A stretch of DNA of 64,000 nucleotides from Bacteroidota bacterium (GCA_016720655.1 JADKKE010000032.1:930001-994000); one strand, 5' to 3'; counted from the stretch's first letter, positions 16,943 through 25,818 are shown. Notes: generated by a model from the letters alone, not told the origin. Translations and numbers: made by a program.

Positions 16943-17314
16943 TTAATCTTCCTTTTCAATTCGTTCTGAGCCAACAGATCCGGCAGAGCTAAATTTATTG
17001 ATGATGGATTTGACCTTGTCAAATATTTCATCAATCCAACTATAGATTTTTCTTTCGATATTCGTTTCTGTTTTGAAAACAAAGCGTTGCAACACGAGTG
17101 AGAGACCGGCAGCGATACCGTTTTTCAGGAATTCATTCTTCCCGATCTTTATCCCCGTCACCGATGATAAAGTATTCAAAAGAATATTTTCAGGGCGAAA
17201 TTGATTTCTCAATTCCCTCAGATTCTTGCGCAAGTTTTGTTCCTGCACTTCAGCCTGGCCTTGCAAACGTGCAATTTCTTCTCGCAGGTGCTCACTATTT
17301 TCAATCTTTCTCAT
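16943..17314 (-). CDS. Hypothetical protein downstream of a holin-like gene
   Basis: This 123-residue protein starts with a coiled-coil (EEIARLQGQAEVQEQNLRKN) and continues with an amphipathic region containing one weak hydrophobic stretch (NGIAAGLSLVLQRFVF). It overlaps the end of the holin-like gene by 14 bases, so the two are probably coupled. It is the third gene of a YtxH - holin-like - this protein operon, an arrangement often seen in Bacteroidota envelope-stress loci. No known family recognised. Confidence 0.65.
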   Translation of the reverse strand: MRKIENSEHLREEIARLQGQAEVQEQNLRKNLRELRNQFRPENILLNTLSSVTGIKIGKNEFLKNGIAAGLSLVLQRFVFKTETNIERKIYSWIDEIFDKVKSIINKFSSAGSVGSERIEKED

Positions 17315-17660
17315 GTTCCTTGAAAAAATTTCGGATGATTGAATTAGTCACAGGATTTTCTATCCAGCGTTCTTTATTCAATGCTAATAGTATGAATAGT
17401 ATCAGGTAAAGTCCTGCAACAATGAGGAAGCCTGAATACGCGCGACCAATCCATTCGGATAAAGCATACGCTACACCGATACTCACAAACGCAAGTATCG
17501 CAAACAAGAGAATTACCAAAAGTAACCCGGAAGCTACATTGCCGGCCATCTTGCTGCCTTTATCAATGGCTTTCAGCTTACTGATTTCGCTTCGTGTTTC
17601 GATATACTCTTTAGCGTCGTCAATTAACTGTTCTAAATCCTGCTTTTCTTCTTCTATCAT
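17301..17660 (-). CDS. Phage holin superfamily III-like membrane protein
   Basis: The 119-residue protein has an N-terminal amphipathic helix (EEEKQDLEQLIDDAKEYIETR), then two membrane helices (about residues 40-65 and 73-93) and a charged tail. This is the pattern of the DUF1469/HolX-like family, which despite its name is common in chromosomes without phages and is usually linked to membrane stress. It lies 11 bp after the YtxH-like gene and overlaps the next gene. A phage role is unlikely here since no other phage gene is near. Confidence 0.7.
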   Translation of the reverse strand: MIEEEKQDLEQLIDDAKEYIETRSEISKLKAIDKGSKMAGNVASGLLLVILLFAILAFVSIGVAYALSEWIGRAYSGFLIVAGLYLILFILLALNKERWIENPVTNSIIRNFFKEHEKD

Positions 17661-17671
17661 ATTTCAATGAA

Positions 17672-17896
17672 TCAAATAAATTCATCAACCTCTTCTTCAA
17701 CTTTCGAACGCATGTCGGATGCAGAATTCATTGTTTCTCGAAATTTGTCTTTGGCTTTTTCGCCAAATCTACGTGTTGTGTCTTTGATTTTTTTTCTTGT
17801 TTCAGAACCTTTGTCAGGTGCTAATAAAATTCCTATTGCCGCGCCAAGGGCAAGTCCTCCTGCTAAAGCCAGCAAAATTTTTGATGTATTTTTCAT
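17672..17896 (-). CDS. YtxH-domain protein
   Basis: The 74-residue form starting at ATG 17896 has one glycine/alanine-rich membrane helix (LLALAGGLALGAAIGILLAP) followed by DKGSETRKKIKDTT and a charged amphipathic helix, the YtxH/gas-vesicle-like domain associated with general stress. A longer frame from 17959 exists, but it would run across the predicted -7 element and the Crp/Fnr-type site, so the shorter start is preferred. It is the first gene of the three-gene minus-strand operon. Confidence 0.75.
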   Translation of the reverse strand: MKNTSKILLALAGGLALGAAIGILLAPDKGSETRKKIKDTTRRFGEKAKDKFRETMNSASDMRSKVEEEVDEFI

Positions 17897-17914
17897 AGCT
17901 GTTAATTTGGTATA

Positions 17915-17958
17915 CAAAAATACATCAAATCCCGGAATAAGATCCATGATGGTGATCA
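17915..17958 (-). promoter_or_regulatory. Crp/Fnr-type site and promoter of the YtxH operon
   Basis: On the minus strand a perfect TAnnTTTG element (CAAAAATA at 17915-17922 on the plus strand) lies 30.5 bp from the centre of TGATGGTGATCA (17947-17958). No distal partner at 22 bp. Confidence 0.5.
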
Positions 17959-18072
17959 TTTATATCAACTCCATTCTATTGAAGGAAATTGCATTAAAAG
18001 GCTTTATTGATTTGAATTCATGCTTTTGAAATAGGTTATTATTATTTGAGTTAGTAAGGCAATGAAGCTAGC

Positions 18073-18131
18073 TACCAATAACCAAATAACTCAATAACCC
18101 AATAACCTAATACCCCAATAACCTAATAACT
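18073..18131. repeat. Degenerate tandem CCAATAAC-type repeats
   Basis: About seven copies of a unit close to CCAATAAC/CTAATAAC occur in a row in the gap between the minus-strand Usp gene end and the YtxH promoter. They are too short and uneven for a CRISPR array. Confidence 0.7.
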
Positions 18132-18136
18132 TATTC

Positions 18137-18958
18137 CTAATCCGGCAATGTTAACAATGGAATATGTGTATGAAACGCCAATGACCGAGTATGACTTCGT
18201 TGAAATAGTCGTTCTAAAAAATTGTGTTTTCTTGGAAGCATGACAAGGAGATCGGTTTCATTCCTGGAAATAAAATTATTGATACTTGCATTTGCATTCT
18301 CCATTTCTACAAAATGATAGCAATGATCGGCATTGATAAAACTCCTTTCCAAATCATCAACGATACTATCTCTTTTGTGAAAATTTTCTTTGGAGAGAAC
18401 TGTTAATATATCGATGGTGCTTCCGAAATGCCTTGCAAATAGGAAAAGGATTTTTAAATGCGACTGTGAATGAATTGCAGCACCATCACTTGCAAAGAGA
18501 ATCTTCTTCGGAATTCTGTATGGAGTATTTTCAGGAATTACAAGTATTGGTGTGCCGGAATTAGCGATCAATCCTGTCGTTGTACTACCTAGCAAATTCT
18601 CCCTCAAAATTCCGCTTCCCCTCATGCCCATGACGATGAGATCTGCGTGGATAAAATTTGCATAGTGATTGATTTCCTGTACTGTAAATCCATTTTGCGA
18701 AACACAAATAATAGGACTTGAGTTGGGTCGCAACTCCTTCAAACGCGACGCAAATTGGTTTAAAAACGAATCTGAATTTGCTTTTAATTCATCCGGAGTA
18801 ATGATGATTTCAAGCGGGAGAGCCTTGAGTGGATTTGGAATGTGGTAAACATTTAACAAGTGGAGGATTGTTTTTCCGCCATTTGTCAGATCCAATGCAT
18901 ACAAGGCAGCATTAAATGAATTATCTGAAAAATCTATCGGAACAAGAATGGTCTTCAT
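18137..18958 (-). CDS. Universal stress protein with two Usp domains
   Basis: The 273-residue protein has two Usp domains. The first begins ILVPIDFSDNS and carries GMRGSG-x9-GSTTTGL (the ATP-binding-type G-x2-G-x9-GS pattern). The second starts at KILFASDGA (about residue 150). It is divergent from another Usp gene across a 222-bp gap. A Crp/Fnr-type site sits at the standard offset from a -7-like element just upstream of the start. Cytosolic stress survival role by family; the ligand (ATP or AMP) is inferred. Confidence 0.9.
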   Translation of the reverse strand: MKTILVPIDFSDNSFNAALYALDLTNGGKTILHLLNVYHIPNPLKALPLEIIITPDELKANSDSFLNQFASRLKELRPNSSPIICVSQNGFTVQEINHYANFIHADLIVMGMRGSGILRENLLGSTTTGLIANSGTPILVIPENTPYRIPKKILFASDGAAIHSQSHLKILFLFARHFGSTIDILTVLSKENFHKRDSIVDDLERSFINADHCYHFVEMENANASINNFISRNETDLLVMLPRKHNFLERLFQRSHTRSLAFHTHIPLLTLPD

Positions 18959-18975
18959 AGCAAACTTTAATACAG

Positions 18976-19018
18976 GAAAGATACTCGTACTTTGATATTT
19001 TCTGTATGACAGGAATCA
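18976..19018 (-). promoter_or_regulatory. Crp/Fnr-type site and promoter of the minus-strand Usp gene
   Basis: TGACAGGAATCA (19007-19018) has its centre 29.5 bp from a one-mismatch -7 element (TATCTTTC on the minus strand, 18976-18983). The start codon follows about 17 bases downstream of that element. Confidence 0.45.
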
Positions 19019-19180
19019 GCAAATTATGCTTGAAATATAAATTTTACAGAAATTTCGCATGAAATTTAACTATTCCTCAAAATGAACATGATTCTGGAAT
19101 GGCAGATTATTTTAATGAGCCAACAGCGATCATTTGTCAGGATAAAAAAAACAATAATTTTGCAGAGCTAAATAAAGGCT

Positions 19181-20035
19181 ATGAAACTTATCGTCTGTCC
19201 TACTGATTTTTCAGCAACTTCAACGAACGCTATTCATTATGCTTGTGGAATTGCGCAAAATTTCCATGCTCTCATTGTATTCGTGCATGTTTATGAAGCA
19301 CCTGTAATGTACTCTGAAATGCCGCTGACTTCAATACAGTTTGCAGGTGATCAATTAAAAAATTCTGCTGAGAAAAAACTCCAGGCACTTGTAAAGAAGT
19401 TGTCGAAGCAATACAAGGGATTAAAATTTGAAACCATAGTCACGGATGGTTTATCCCATGAAAAAGTTGTCAAAATTGCAGAAGAGTTAACTGCGGATCT
19501 TATCATTATGGGAGCCACGGGCACAAGTAAACTGGAAAGGCTGCTGATGGGAAGTACAACGGCACGTGTCATCCGGGATGCTCATTGCGGAGTGCTTTGC
19601 GTTCCGTCCAATGCGAGCTATTCCGCAATTAAAAAAATTGTTTTTTCGACAGATCTGCACGAGGACAACATTCGTTCTGCAATGATGATCACTCCTTTTG
19701 CTTCCAAATTTAAGGCGGAAATCATTTTTCTTTTTGTTGATGATCGTCATCTGTTACATGATGATGTAGAAGTCGAAAAAATGACACAAAAAATCAAGAA
19801 ACGAGTGAAGTATCCTTCCTTATCCGGATATGTTTCAAAAAATACAAATGTTTCAAAAGGAATCGATTATTTTTTAAAGAAACAACCGGCAGATCTGCTC
19901 GTCATGTTCACTCACCCTAAACATTTTCCGGAATCACTTTTCAATTCAAGCATCACCAAGCTTATGTCTCACCAGACAAAAATACCTTTACTCGCACTGA
20001 AGCACGAAGACAAGCCAATTATGTCGATCGATTGA
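19181..20035 (+). CDS. Universal stress protein with two Usp domains
   Basis: The 284-residue protein repeats the tandem Usp layout: VCPTDFSATSTNAIHYA at the start, GATGTSK-x9-GSTTARV for the nucleotide site, and a second domain from about residue 148 (KKIVFSTDLHED). It ends with the SSITKLMSHQTKIPLLALK block shared by all four Usp paralogues here. A perfect TAnnTTTG element, TAATTTTG, is at 19155-19162, 19 bp before the start. Unlike its neighbours it lacks a TGA-N6-TCA site at the usual offset, so its regulation may differ. Confidence 0.9.
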   Translation: MKLIVCPTDFSATSTNAIHYACGIAQNFHALIVFVHVYEAPVMYSEMPLTSIQFAGDQLKNSAEKKLQALVKKLSKQYKGLKFETIVTDGLSHEKVVKIAEELTADLIIMGATGTSKLERLLMGSTTARVIRDAHCGVLCVPSNASYSAIKKIVFSTDLHEDNIRSAMMITPFASKFKAEIIFLFVDDRHLLHDDVEVEKMTQKIKKRVKYPSLSGYVSKNTNVSKGIDYFLKKQPADLLVMFTHPKHFPESLFNSSITKLMSHQTKIPLLALKHEDKPIMSID

Positions 20036-20162
20036 TGGGTATCAGTATATTGTTAAGTGCTTCTTGTTTCCAGGATTGACATTCTGATTTTTACAATTTT
20101 TGTGCATTTAAAACCAAACTTTTTTCAGGAGAAATATTTCTGCCAAAGCAAGGTTTCATGCC

Positions 20163-20205
20163 TGTTAAAAGTCATTGATGCCGGCTTCCGAAGTATGTAA
20201 CTTTA
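20163..20205 (+). promoter_or_regulatory. Weak Crp/Fnr-type site upstream of hsp20
   Basis: TGTTAAAAGTCA (20163-20174, one mismatch to TGA-N6-TCA) is 29.5 bp (centre) upstream of TAACTTTA (20198-20205, one mismatch to TAnnTTTG). It is listed because the spacing is exact, but each half is imperfect. Confidence 0.25.
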
Positions 20206-20248
20206 CAGTGTAGTTCATTAATATTTACTAATTCAAAAACCAAAGGCC

Positions 20249-20683
20249 ATGACACTCATAAAAAGAAGTTTAGTCGACATGCCTGCTTACCGTTCTTTGC
20301 TTTCAGATTTTTTTGAAACAGAAAATCTGGGCTTTGACAGTTTAATGAAAAAAGATTGGTTGCCTCCGGTAAATGTTCTCGATACCGAGAAATTTTATCA
20401 GATTGAAGTTGCAGCTCCCGGATTAAAGAAAGAAGATTTCAAAGTGAAGATTGACGATGGGATTTTAACTATTTCTGCCGAGAAGAAAGTGGAGAAAGAA
20501 GAGAAAGAAAAAAATTATACCCGGAAGGAATTTAATTATTCTTCTTTCCTTCGTTCATTCACATTACCTGAAAATGTAATGGAGAATGATATTAAAGCTC
20601 AATACATGGATGGTGTGCTGCGTTTGAATCTGGTTAAAAAAGCAGTGATTGTATCCAAAGCAAAGGAAATCGCTGTGATGTAA
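20249..20683 (+). CDS. Hsp20/alpha-crystallin small heat shock protein
   Basis: The 144-residue protein has an alpha-crystallin domain (about residues 35-135) with PPVNVLDTEKFYQIEVAAPGLKKEDF, the conserved EFNYSSFLRSFTLPENV block (F/Y-x-x-x-F-x-R-x-F-x-L-P), and the G-V/I-L motif DGVLRLNL. It is an ATP-independent holdase that binds unfolding proteins in the cytosol. It sits between Usp genes in the stress block and ends at a strong terminator. Confidence 0.95.
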   Translation: MTLIKRSLVDMPAYRSLLSDFFETENLGFDSLMKKDWLPPVNVLDTEKFYQIEVAAPGLKKEDFKVKIDDGILTISAEKKVEKEEKEKNYTRKEFNYSSFLRSFTLPENVMENDIKAQYMDGVLRLNLVKKAVIVSKAKEIAVM

Positions 20684-20694
20684 AATTTTAGGTA

Positions 20695-20732
20695 TAAAAA
20701 AAGATCCGGGATATATTTCCGGATCTTTTTTT
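20695..20732. terminator. Bidirectional terminator after hsp20
   Basis: AAAAAAGATCCGG pairs with CCGGATCTTTTTT across an eight-base AT loop, with an A-run before and a T-run after. It separates the convergent hsp20 and barrel-protein genes. Confidence 0.9.
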
Positions 20733-20749
20733 GTGTCCTGTACTGAACA

Positions 20750-21469
20750 CTAGAATAAAAATGAAATTCCTGCATACAAGTCCAATCCGGAGCCATCAAT
20801 CTTTCCATACTCCTTCAAGATTACTTGTGGAATGTAATTCAATGGATATGTTATTCCATCACTTTTAATTGATTCTAATTTATAGGTAACATGATAGAAT
20901 TTAATTCCACCCAGGAAAGATATTTTCTTACGGGTACAAAATTCAAATTCAATGCATCCATGTGGCCCGGATCCGTTGTTGTATTCATAAATGTCATGTG
21001 AGCCATTTGGCAAATTACTTGCATCAATATCCAGTTTCGCGGAAGGGTAAATTCCCCAGCCACCTCCGGCATTGATGCTTAACCGACTCTTGTCTTTCTT
21101 TAGAAAAAACAGGTATTTTGCTGTGGGAGTAATCACAAAACGACGAAAAGTTGTAGTTGCATTACTAACCGGTTGATCAAGAACACTCATCTGGTAAAGG
21201 AATTCAGAGCTTAGTTCTACCGCGTCAAAAAGCCGGTAGCCGATGTTCACTCCTGCGCCCAATCCGCCACCGGCACTAATGTTGATCATAGTACCATCTG
21301 TTGTTTCAAAGATTGGATGAGTTTCAAATCCTCCACCAATGCAAAGCCGAAACTCTGCTCGAATCTTGCCTACATCGCCCGGGTCAATGCCTTGTGCATT
21401 GCTTTGAAAACGACCAAATGCAGAAATAAAAACTAAACAAAAAAATATTTTCCGAATCATTTGTATCAA
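20750..21469 (-). CDS. Outer-membrane beta-barrel protein
   Basis: The 239-residue protein has a signal peptide (residues 1-25, NAQG cleavage) followed by alternating polar/hydrophobic strands rich in Gly and aromatic residues (GGGLGAGVNIGYRLF, INAGGGWGIYPSA), ending in a terminal Phe (LYAGISFLF), the usual BamA recognition signal. This fits an 8- to 10-strand OmpA/porin-like barrel. No specific substrate can be inferred. A second ATG three codons in could also be the start. Confidence 0.75.
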   Translation of the reverse strand: MIQMIRKIFFCLVFISAFGRFQSNAQGIDPGDVGKIRAEFRLCIGGGFETHPIFETTDGTMINISAGGGLGAGVNIGYRLFDAVELSSEFLYQMSVLDQPVSNATTTFRRFVITPTAKYLFFLKKDKSRLSINAGGGWGIYPSAKLDIDASNLPNGSHDIYEYNNGSGPHGCIEFEFCTRKKISFLGGIKFYHVTYKLESIKSDGITYPLNYIPQVILKEYGKIDGSGLDLYAGISFLF

Positions 21470-21530
21470 TTTTTCTGATTCATGGCTTGATCAGACAGGT
21501 TGTTAATATGAATAAAATCGGTTATCAAAA

Positions 21531-21566
21531 TAAAAACCGGCTTTAGAAAATTAAAACCGGTTCTCT
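21531..21566 (-). terminator. Terminator of the receiver-CRP gene
   Basis: On the minus strand AACCGG pairs with CCGGTT around a 16-base AT loop, followed by TTTATTTT. It lies just after the stop at 21588. Confidence 0.6.
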
Positions 21567-21587
21567 TCTGAAAGGTTTTTAAAATGT

Positions 21588-22646
21588 TTAGTTTTTCATC
21601 CGTGTTAGTTTTTCAGCATTCAGAATATAAATATTTTTATCCCGAATATCGATGAGTTTCTCCTCCTTGAAATCAGAAAGAGTTCGGATTACGGATTCTG
21701 TTGCTGTACCTACCATACTTGCAAGATCTTCACGGGAGACAGAAAAAACCGGAGATTTATCACCATGATGTTCAAATTGATTTTGCAATGAAATCAATGC
21801 ATCTGCGACACGTTTACGAACTGAATTGTAAGCCAGATTGATCAGTTTTTCTTCCATTTCCTGGAGGTTGTTACTGAGCAGCTTGATAAACTTAGCGGCG
21901 ACATCACGGTTGGAATAGAGGAGAGAGAAAAAATCTTGTTTTGGAATAATGCAAATTTCAGCCTCCTCCAGAGCTTCTGCAGATTCCCTGTATTCACTGT
22001 TTTCAATCAAATCAATATATCCGATAAAGTCCCCTTCATTTTGAATGGAAGTGATGAATTCCTTTCCATCTTCATTCGTTTTAAATGTCTTCACTTTGCC
22101 TTTGTTAATAAAGACAATTCCATTCGGCTCGTCACCTTCCATGTAAATCATTTCTTTTTTCTTGAAATGATGAATCTTACGTTCTGCGGAAAGTTTACTC
22201 AATTCCTCCAAACCTTTTGCTTTTGCAAGGAATTCATTTAAACCTTCTACATTTTTATTGAATTCTTTTTTGAAAATTTCATTTTTCCTCAATCTCGCTT
22301 CCACCGCATTCAGCAATTCCATTTCTTCAAATGGTTTGGTGAGATAGTCATCAGCACCCATACTCATTCCTTTGCGCATATCCGATTTCTCTGCCTTCGC
22401 AGTAAGAAAAATGAATGGAATTCCGGAAGTGGCTGGATTCTTACTCAGAAGATACAATACACCGTAACCATCCAAATCCGGCATCATAATATCACAAATG
22501 ATGAGATCGGGGGTTTCTTTTCCTGCCAATTCAACACCAATACGACCGTTGGGAGCCGTGATTACTGTATAGTTTGCCAGTTCCAGAATTTCGGAGATAT
22601 TCTCTCGCATGTCTTTGTTGTCCTCAACAAGTAGAATCTTTTTCAT
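21588..22646 (-). CDS. Response regulator fused to a Crp/Fnr-type regulator
   Basis: The 352-residue protein has three parts: a receiver domain (1-120; phospho-acceptor Asp in ICDIMMPD about residue 52, conserved KP in LTKPF), a cyclic-nucleotide-binding-like beta-roll (about 150-265; MEGDEPNGIVFINKGKVK), and a Crp-type winged helix (about 280-350; SREDLASMVGTATESVIRTLSDF). It therefore couples phosphorylation by a kinase to a Crp/Fnr-class DNA site. It overlaps the upstream histidine kinase gene by 4 bp (ATGA), making a clear cognate pair. It lacks the Cys cluster of Fnr. It is one of two candidate readers of the TGA-N6-TCA sites. Confidence 0.9.
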   Translation of the reverse strand: MKKILLVEDNKDMRENISEILELANYTVITAPNGRIGVELAGKETPDLIICDIMMPDLDGYGVLYLLSKNPATSGIPFIFLTAKAEKSDMRKGMSMGADDYLTKPFEEMELLNAVEARLRKNEIFKKEFNKNVEGLNEFLAKAKGLEELSKLSAERKIHHFKKKEMIYMEGDEPNGIVFINKGKVKTFKTNEDGKEFITSIQNEGDFIGYIDLIENSEYRESAEALEEAEICIIPKQDFFSLLYSNRDVAAKFIKLLSNNLQEMEEKLINLAYNSVRKRVADALISLQNQFEHHGDKSPVFSVSREDLASMVGTATESVIRTLSDFKEEKLIDIRDKNIYILNAEKLTRMKN

Positions 22647-24562
22647 AGAAGATGATTGGGGTTCAAGGGTATTTTGATGGTAAAGGTAGTACCTTTATTG
22701 ATTTCACTGTTAAATTCGATCTTTCCGTTCAATAATTGAACATATCGCCGCACAATATTTAATCCCAGTCCTGTCCCCTGAATGGCTGTTACATTCGCGG
22801 CTCTGAAAAACCGTTCAAATAAGTGTTCCTGATCTTCCGGTGGTATACCCATGCCGTGATCAGTCACTCTTAGTATAACTTCTGTTCCTATATTAGTGAA
22901 AAAATCAATATTCTTGTTTTCTTGGGAGTATTTTATAGCGTTGTTGAGGAGGTTAAAACGAATATTTCGCAATAATTGTTTGTGCAAAAAGACATCATGT
23001 CCATGTCCTTCATGGTTGTGGATAATGGTTTGCCCTGGTTTGGCAACTGTTTGCAATTCTTCACTGATTTCTTCTGCAAAATGCACCAAATTAAAAAGAC
23101 TTGGATGTGCCTCAATATTCCCTGCTTCAAGTTTCTCCAAAGACAGGAAATCATTCAGAATCTCGGTCAGATTTTTAACGGATGCTTTCACACGGTCAAT
23201 ATGTTTTGCTCTTTTTTCCGCATCCTCCGGCTTGTAATACTTTTCGAGGAGAGATACAGATGATAATATGGTACTCAATGGTGTACGGAATTCATGCGAT
23301 GCGATAGAAACAAACTTTGATTTCATTTCATTCAATGACTTCTCTTTTTCCAATGATAATAAAATTTCAGTCTCAGCATTTTTTAATTCTGTGGTGTTTT
23401 GGACCACAATCAATGCTTCTTTCACGAATCCTTTTACATCAGGAAGTGGCACAGATATCAGGCTGTAATTCCTGTCATTATGCTCAAAATCCAAAGTAAT
23501 ACTTTCCCAATTGAATACTTTCTGTAATTGTTCAGTAACCTGTGTTTCCCCCTTCCAAAAGGGTACGGCTGAAACCGGCATTCCAGTGAGATCATCCCTT
23601 TTTAAATCCAATTCCTGCAGTTCCTTACCGTCAATAAAAACGGTACGCATGGATTTGTCAACTACGCAAATAATTCCATTTGGGAAATTTCTGGCAATCG
23701 TACTATACAATCGCTGACTGTCACGCAAGGCATCTTCTACTTTCGCACGAACTTCCATTTCATCATGTAAACTTGAATTGACTTCTGCAAGTGTATAATT
23801 TGCTTCTGCCAGTTCACGGGTGCGCATTTCAACTCTTTCTTCCAGTTCCTCATTCACCTGGTTGATTATATCCTCTTGTTTTTTTCTTTCTGTGATATCA
23901 ATGATGAAACTGATCACAAAAAGCTGATCCTTGATTTTAAATGAACTCAGACTTATCTCAACCGGAAATTCAGAGCTGTCTTTACGCTTGGCAAAAAGGT
24001 TTAATCCTTTCCCCATTGACCTGTTGTGGAGCTCATTGTAATAACCTTTTCGGTAACTACTGTGCTTGGGTGTAAATCTATCCGGAATCAGCCGTTCAAT
24101 CAACTTTCCAACCAAACCCTCGTCCTGATATCCAAATTGTTCCTCAGATCTGGGATTGGCCATTACAATTTCACCCTTTTGATTACTGATGATAATGCCT
24201 TCTGTAGCATGCTTAAACATTGCGTCCAGATGCTGGGTACTTTTTAAAAGCTTTTCCTGAGATTCTTTATACTTGATGATGGCAAATGTGAACGCCCAAA
24301 TAAAGAGCAATGGCAGGAGGAAGGAAATAATGTCTTCCTGACCCTCGGTCCCCCGACTCATTCCGATGAAGTAACCCAATAAAATCAGGCCGGAAAGCAA
24401 AACACTGGTATCGAAAGTCGTTCGGTTCCCGGGTGCCCAAATAGTCATCAAAACGATCATGGAATAGACGAATTCCAAATGGTAATGATGTGGTAAAAAG
24501 CAAGTTAATCCGAAGATAATCAAGCTTAAAGCCAAACCGATAAACTGGATTTTCCTCAACAT
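22643..24562 (-). CDS. Membrane PAS-domain sensor histidine kinase
   Basis: The 639-residue protein has about four N-terminal membrane helices (1-105), a PAS domain (about 110-230; AMFKHATEGIIISNQKGEIV, ending DITERKK), a coiled-coil (235-285), a second PAS-like domain (290-395), a HisKA dimerisation domain with the H-box SHEFRTPLS (about 420) and a HATPase domain with N-box NLLNNAIKYS, DHGMGIP and GTGLGLNIV. The PAS ligand is unknown; no heme- or flavin-specific motif was recognised. The gene overlaps the receiver-CRP gene. Confidence 0.9.
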   Translation of the reverse strand: MLRKIQFIGLALSLIIFGLTCFLPHHYHLEFVYSMIVLMTIWAPGNRTTFDTSVLLSGLILLGYFIGMSRGTEGQEDIISFLLPLLFIWAFTFAIIKYKESQEKLLKSTQHLDAMFKHATEGIIISNQKGEIVMANPRSEEQFGYQDEGLVGKLIERLIPDRFTPKHSSYRKGYYNELHNRSMGKGLNLFAKRKDSSEFPVEISLSSFKIKDQLFVISFIIDITERKKQEDIINQVNEELEERVEMRTRELAEANYTLAEVNSSLHDEMEVRAKVEDALRDSQRLYSTIARNFPNGIICVVDKSMRTVFIDGKELQELDLKRDDLTGMPVSAVPFWKGETQVTEQLQKVFNWESITLDFEHNDRNYSLISVPLPDVKGFVKEALIVVQNTTELKNAETEILLSLEKEKSLNEMKSKFVSIASHEFRTPLSTILSSVSLLEKYYKPEDAEKRAKHIDRVKASVKNLTEILNDFLSLEKLEAGNIEAHPSLFNLVHFAEEISEELQTVAKPGQTIIHNHEGHGHDVFLHKQLLRNIRFNLLNNAIKYSQENKNIDFFTNIGTEVILRVTDHGMGIPPEDQEHLFERFFRAANVTAIQGTGLGLNIVRRYVQLLNGKIEFNSEINKGTTFTIKIPLNPNHLL

Positions 24563-24681
24563 ACAAGCCTGAAGTTATTAAGTAAATGCATCATGTGGTA
24601 GTGTTCAAATTTAATCAAATTTATAATTGCCATGCACATTTCAACATTAGGCTAAGGACTGAATTGTAAATAATTAGGTCC

Positions 24682-24746
24682 TGATGAATATCCAACATCT
24701 ACATGACTTCGGTCATATAGAGCTTGCATCACACTCGGTAGTTTTG
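24682..24746 (+). promoter_or_regulatory. Tandem Crp/Fnr-type sites and promoter of the Usp gene at 24771
   Basis: TGACTTCGGTCA (24704-24715) is 29.5 bp (centre) upstream of TAGTTTTG (24739-24746, perfect TAnnTTTG). TGATGAATATCC (24682-24693), one mismatch, lies exactly 22 bp further upstream. The layout copies that of 8184-8249, including CCTGA at the distal site and GGTCATAT at the proximal one, at the same 31-bp distance. Confidence 0.6.
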
Positions 24747-24770
24747 AATCAGATTCGAATCCGTAAACCC

Positions 24771-25646
24771 ATGAAAAATTTTAATATTAACCCTATTCGA
24801 AAAATTCTCGTTCCAACAGATTTTTCTTCGAATGCGAAAAATGCGACTAAGTATGCAATGCGGCTTGCAAAGATCCTGCAAAGTAAGATCGTTTTGTTTC
24901 ATTCAACACATCTTCCTGTTGTTTCTGCAAATGAGGTTGTCATGGCTATTGACCCCGTGACAATGGAAAAGGATTCACTGAATCATTTGAATTTATTGAA
25001 AAAAGAAATCGAGAAGGATTTTGGACAAATAGAAATTGAAAATATTACAACAATCGGATTTGCTGTAGAAGAGATCATAGAAATTGTGAAAGAGCAAAAA
25101 ATTGATTTGGTTGTCATGGGGACCAAAGGTGCAAGTGGTGTTACAGAAATTTTAATCGGAAGTAATACAGCAGATGTAATTGAAAAATGTCATTGCCCGG
25201 TTTTGGCAATCCCGGCAGAATCGGATTTTAAAACTCCGACAAAAGTGGTTTTTGCAACCAATTATGCCGACAATGATTTTCAGTCAATTTATTTATTGGC
25301 CGAAATCATGAAACCATTCAATGCAGAAATAATTATTCTTCATGTAGACGATAACCAGGACACCCGAATGGAAAACAGAATGCTCGAGTGGTTCAAAGGT
25401 CAGGTGATTACGAATATTCCTTATGATAAATTCTCATTCAGTCTCATAGCAGGAAAAAATACAATCGATGCATTGGATTTGTTTATATCAGAAAATAGCG
25501 TTGATATGCTGTCTGTTTCAATGCGGAAACGGAATTTTTTCGACAAACTCACGAGTCGTAGCCTGACACGGAAACTGGCATACCATACACACATTCCTTT
25601 ACTTGCTTTTCACGCATACAATGTAGGAGGAACTCCGTTGTTTTAG
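24771..25646 (+). CDS. Universal stress protein with two Usp domains
   Basis: The protein starts MKNFNINPIRKILVPTDFSSNAK when the ATG at 24771 is used. A longer frame from 24684 would translate through the promoter and operator, so it is rejected. Tandem Usp domains: the first has GTKGASG-x9-GSNTADV, the second begins at KVVFATNYADND. About 291 residues. It is most like the Usp at 9569 (both share YHTHIPLIAF-type endings). It is divergent from the kinase/receiver-CRP operon. Confidence 0.9.
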   Translation: MKNFNINPIRKILVPTDFSSNAKNATKYAMRLAKILQSKIVLFHSTHLPVVSANEVVMAIDPVTMEKDSLNHLNLLKKEIEKDFGQIEIENITTIGFAVEEIIEIVKEQKIDLVVMGTKGASGVTEILIGSNTADVIEKCHCPVLAIPAESDFKTPTKVVFATNYADNDFQSIYLLAEIMKPFNAEIIILHVDDNQDTRMENRMLEWFKGQVITNIPYDKFSFSLIAGKNTIDALDLFISENSVDMLSVSMRKRNFFDKLTSRSLTRKLAYHTHIPLLAFHAYNVGGTPLF

Positions 25647-25669
25647 TCGGGAATGAACATTTTGAGAAT

Positions 25670-25748
25670 GAAAGAAGATACCGGTATAATCACAGCAAGT
25701 TCATTTTATCCCTGAAGGGACAGGATCTTCTTTCGGGTGATTTTTTTT
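25670..25748 (+). terminator. Long-stem terminator after the Usp gene
   Basis: GAAAGAAGAT (25670-25679) pairs perfectly with ATCTTCTTTC (25725-25734), and a small CCCTGAAGGG hairpin lies in the loop. GGGTGA and a run of eight T follow. It separates the Usp gene from the norC operon. Confidence 0.6.
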
Positions 25749-25818
25749 GATCCGGAAATTCAAAATAGAATACTCTTCTCATGCGTGTGCCATTAATAAT
25801 TTCTGATATTCATCCGGA

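Noticed and set aside
17667..18029. 120-codon plus-strand frame opposite the YtxH gene
   Set aside because: Antisense shadow of the YtxH gene and its promoter.
24720..24770. tRNA-like sequence GATTCGAATCC
   Set aside because: It lacks acceptor, D and anticodon arms and is part of the Usp leader after the -7 element.
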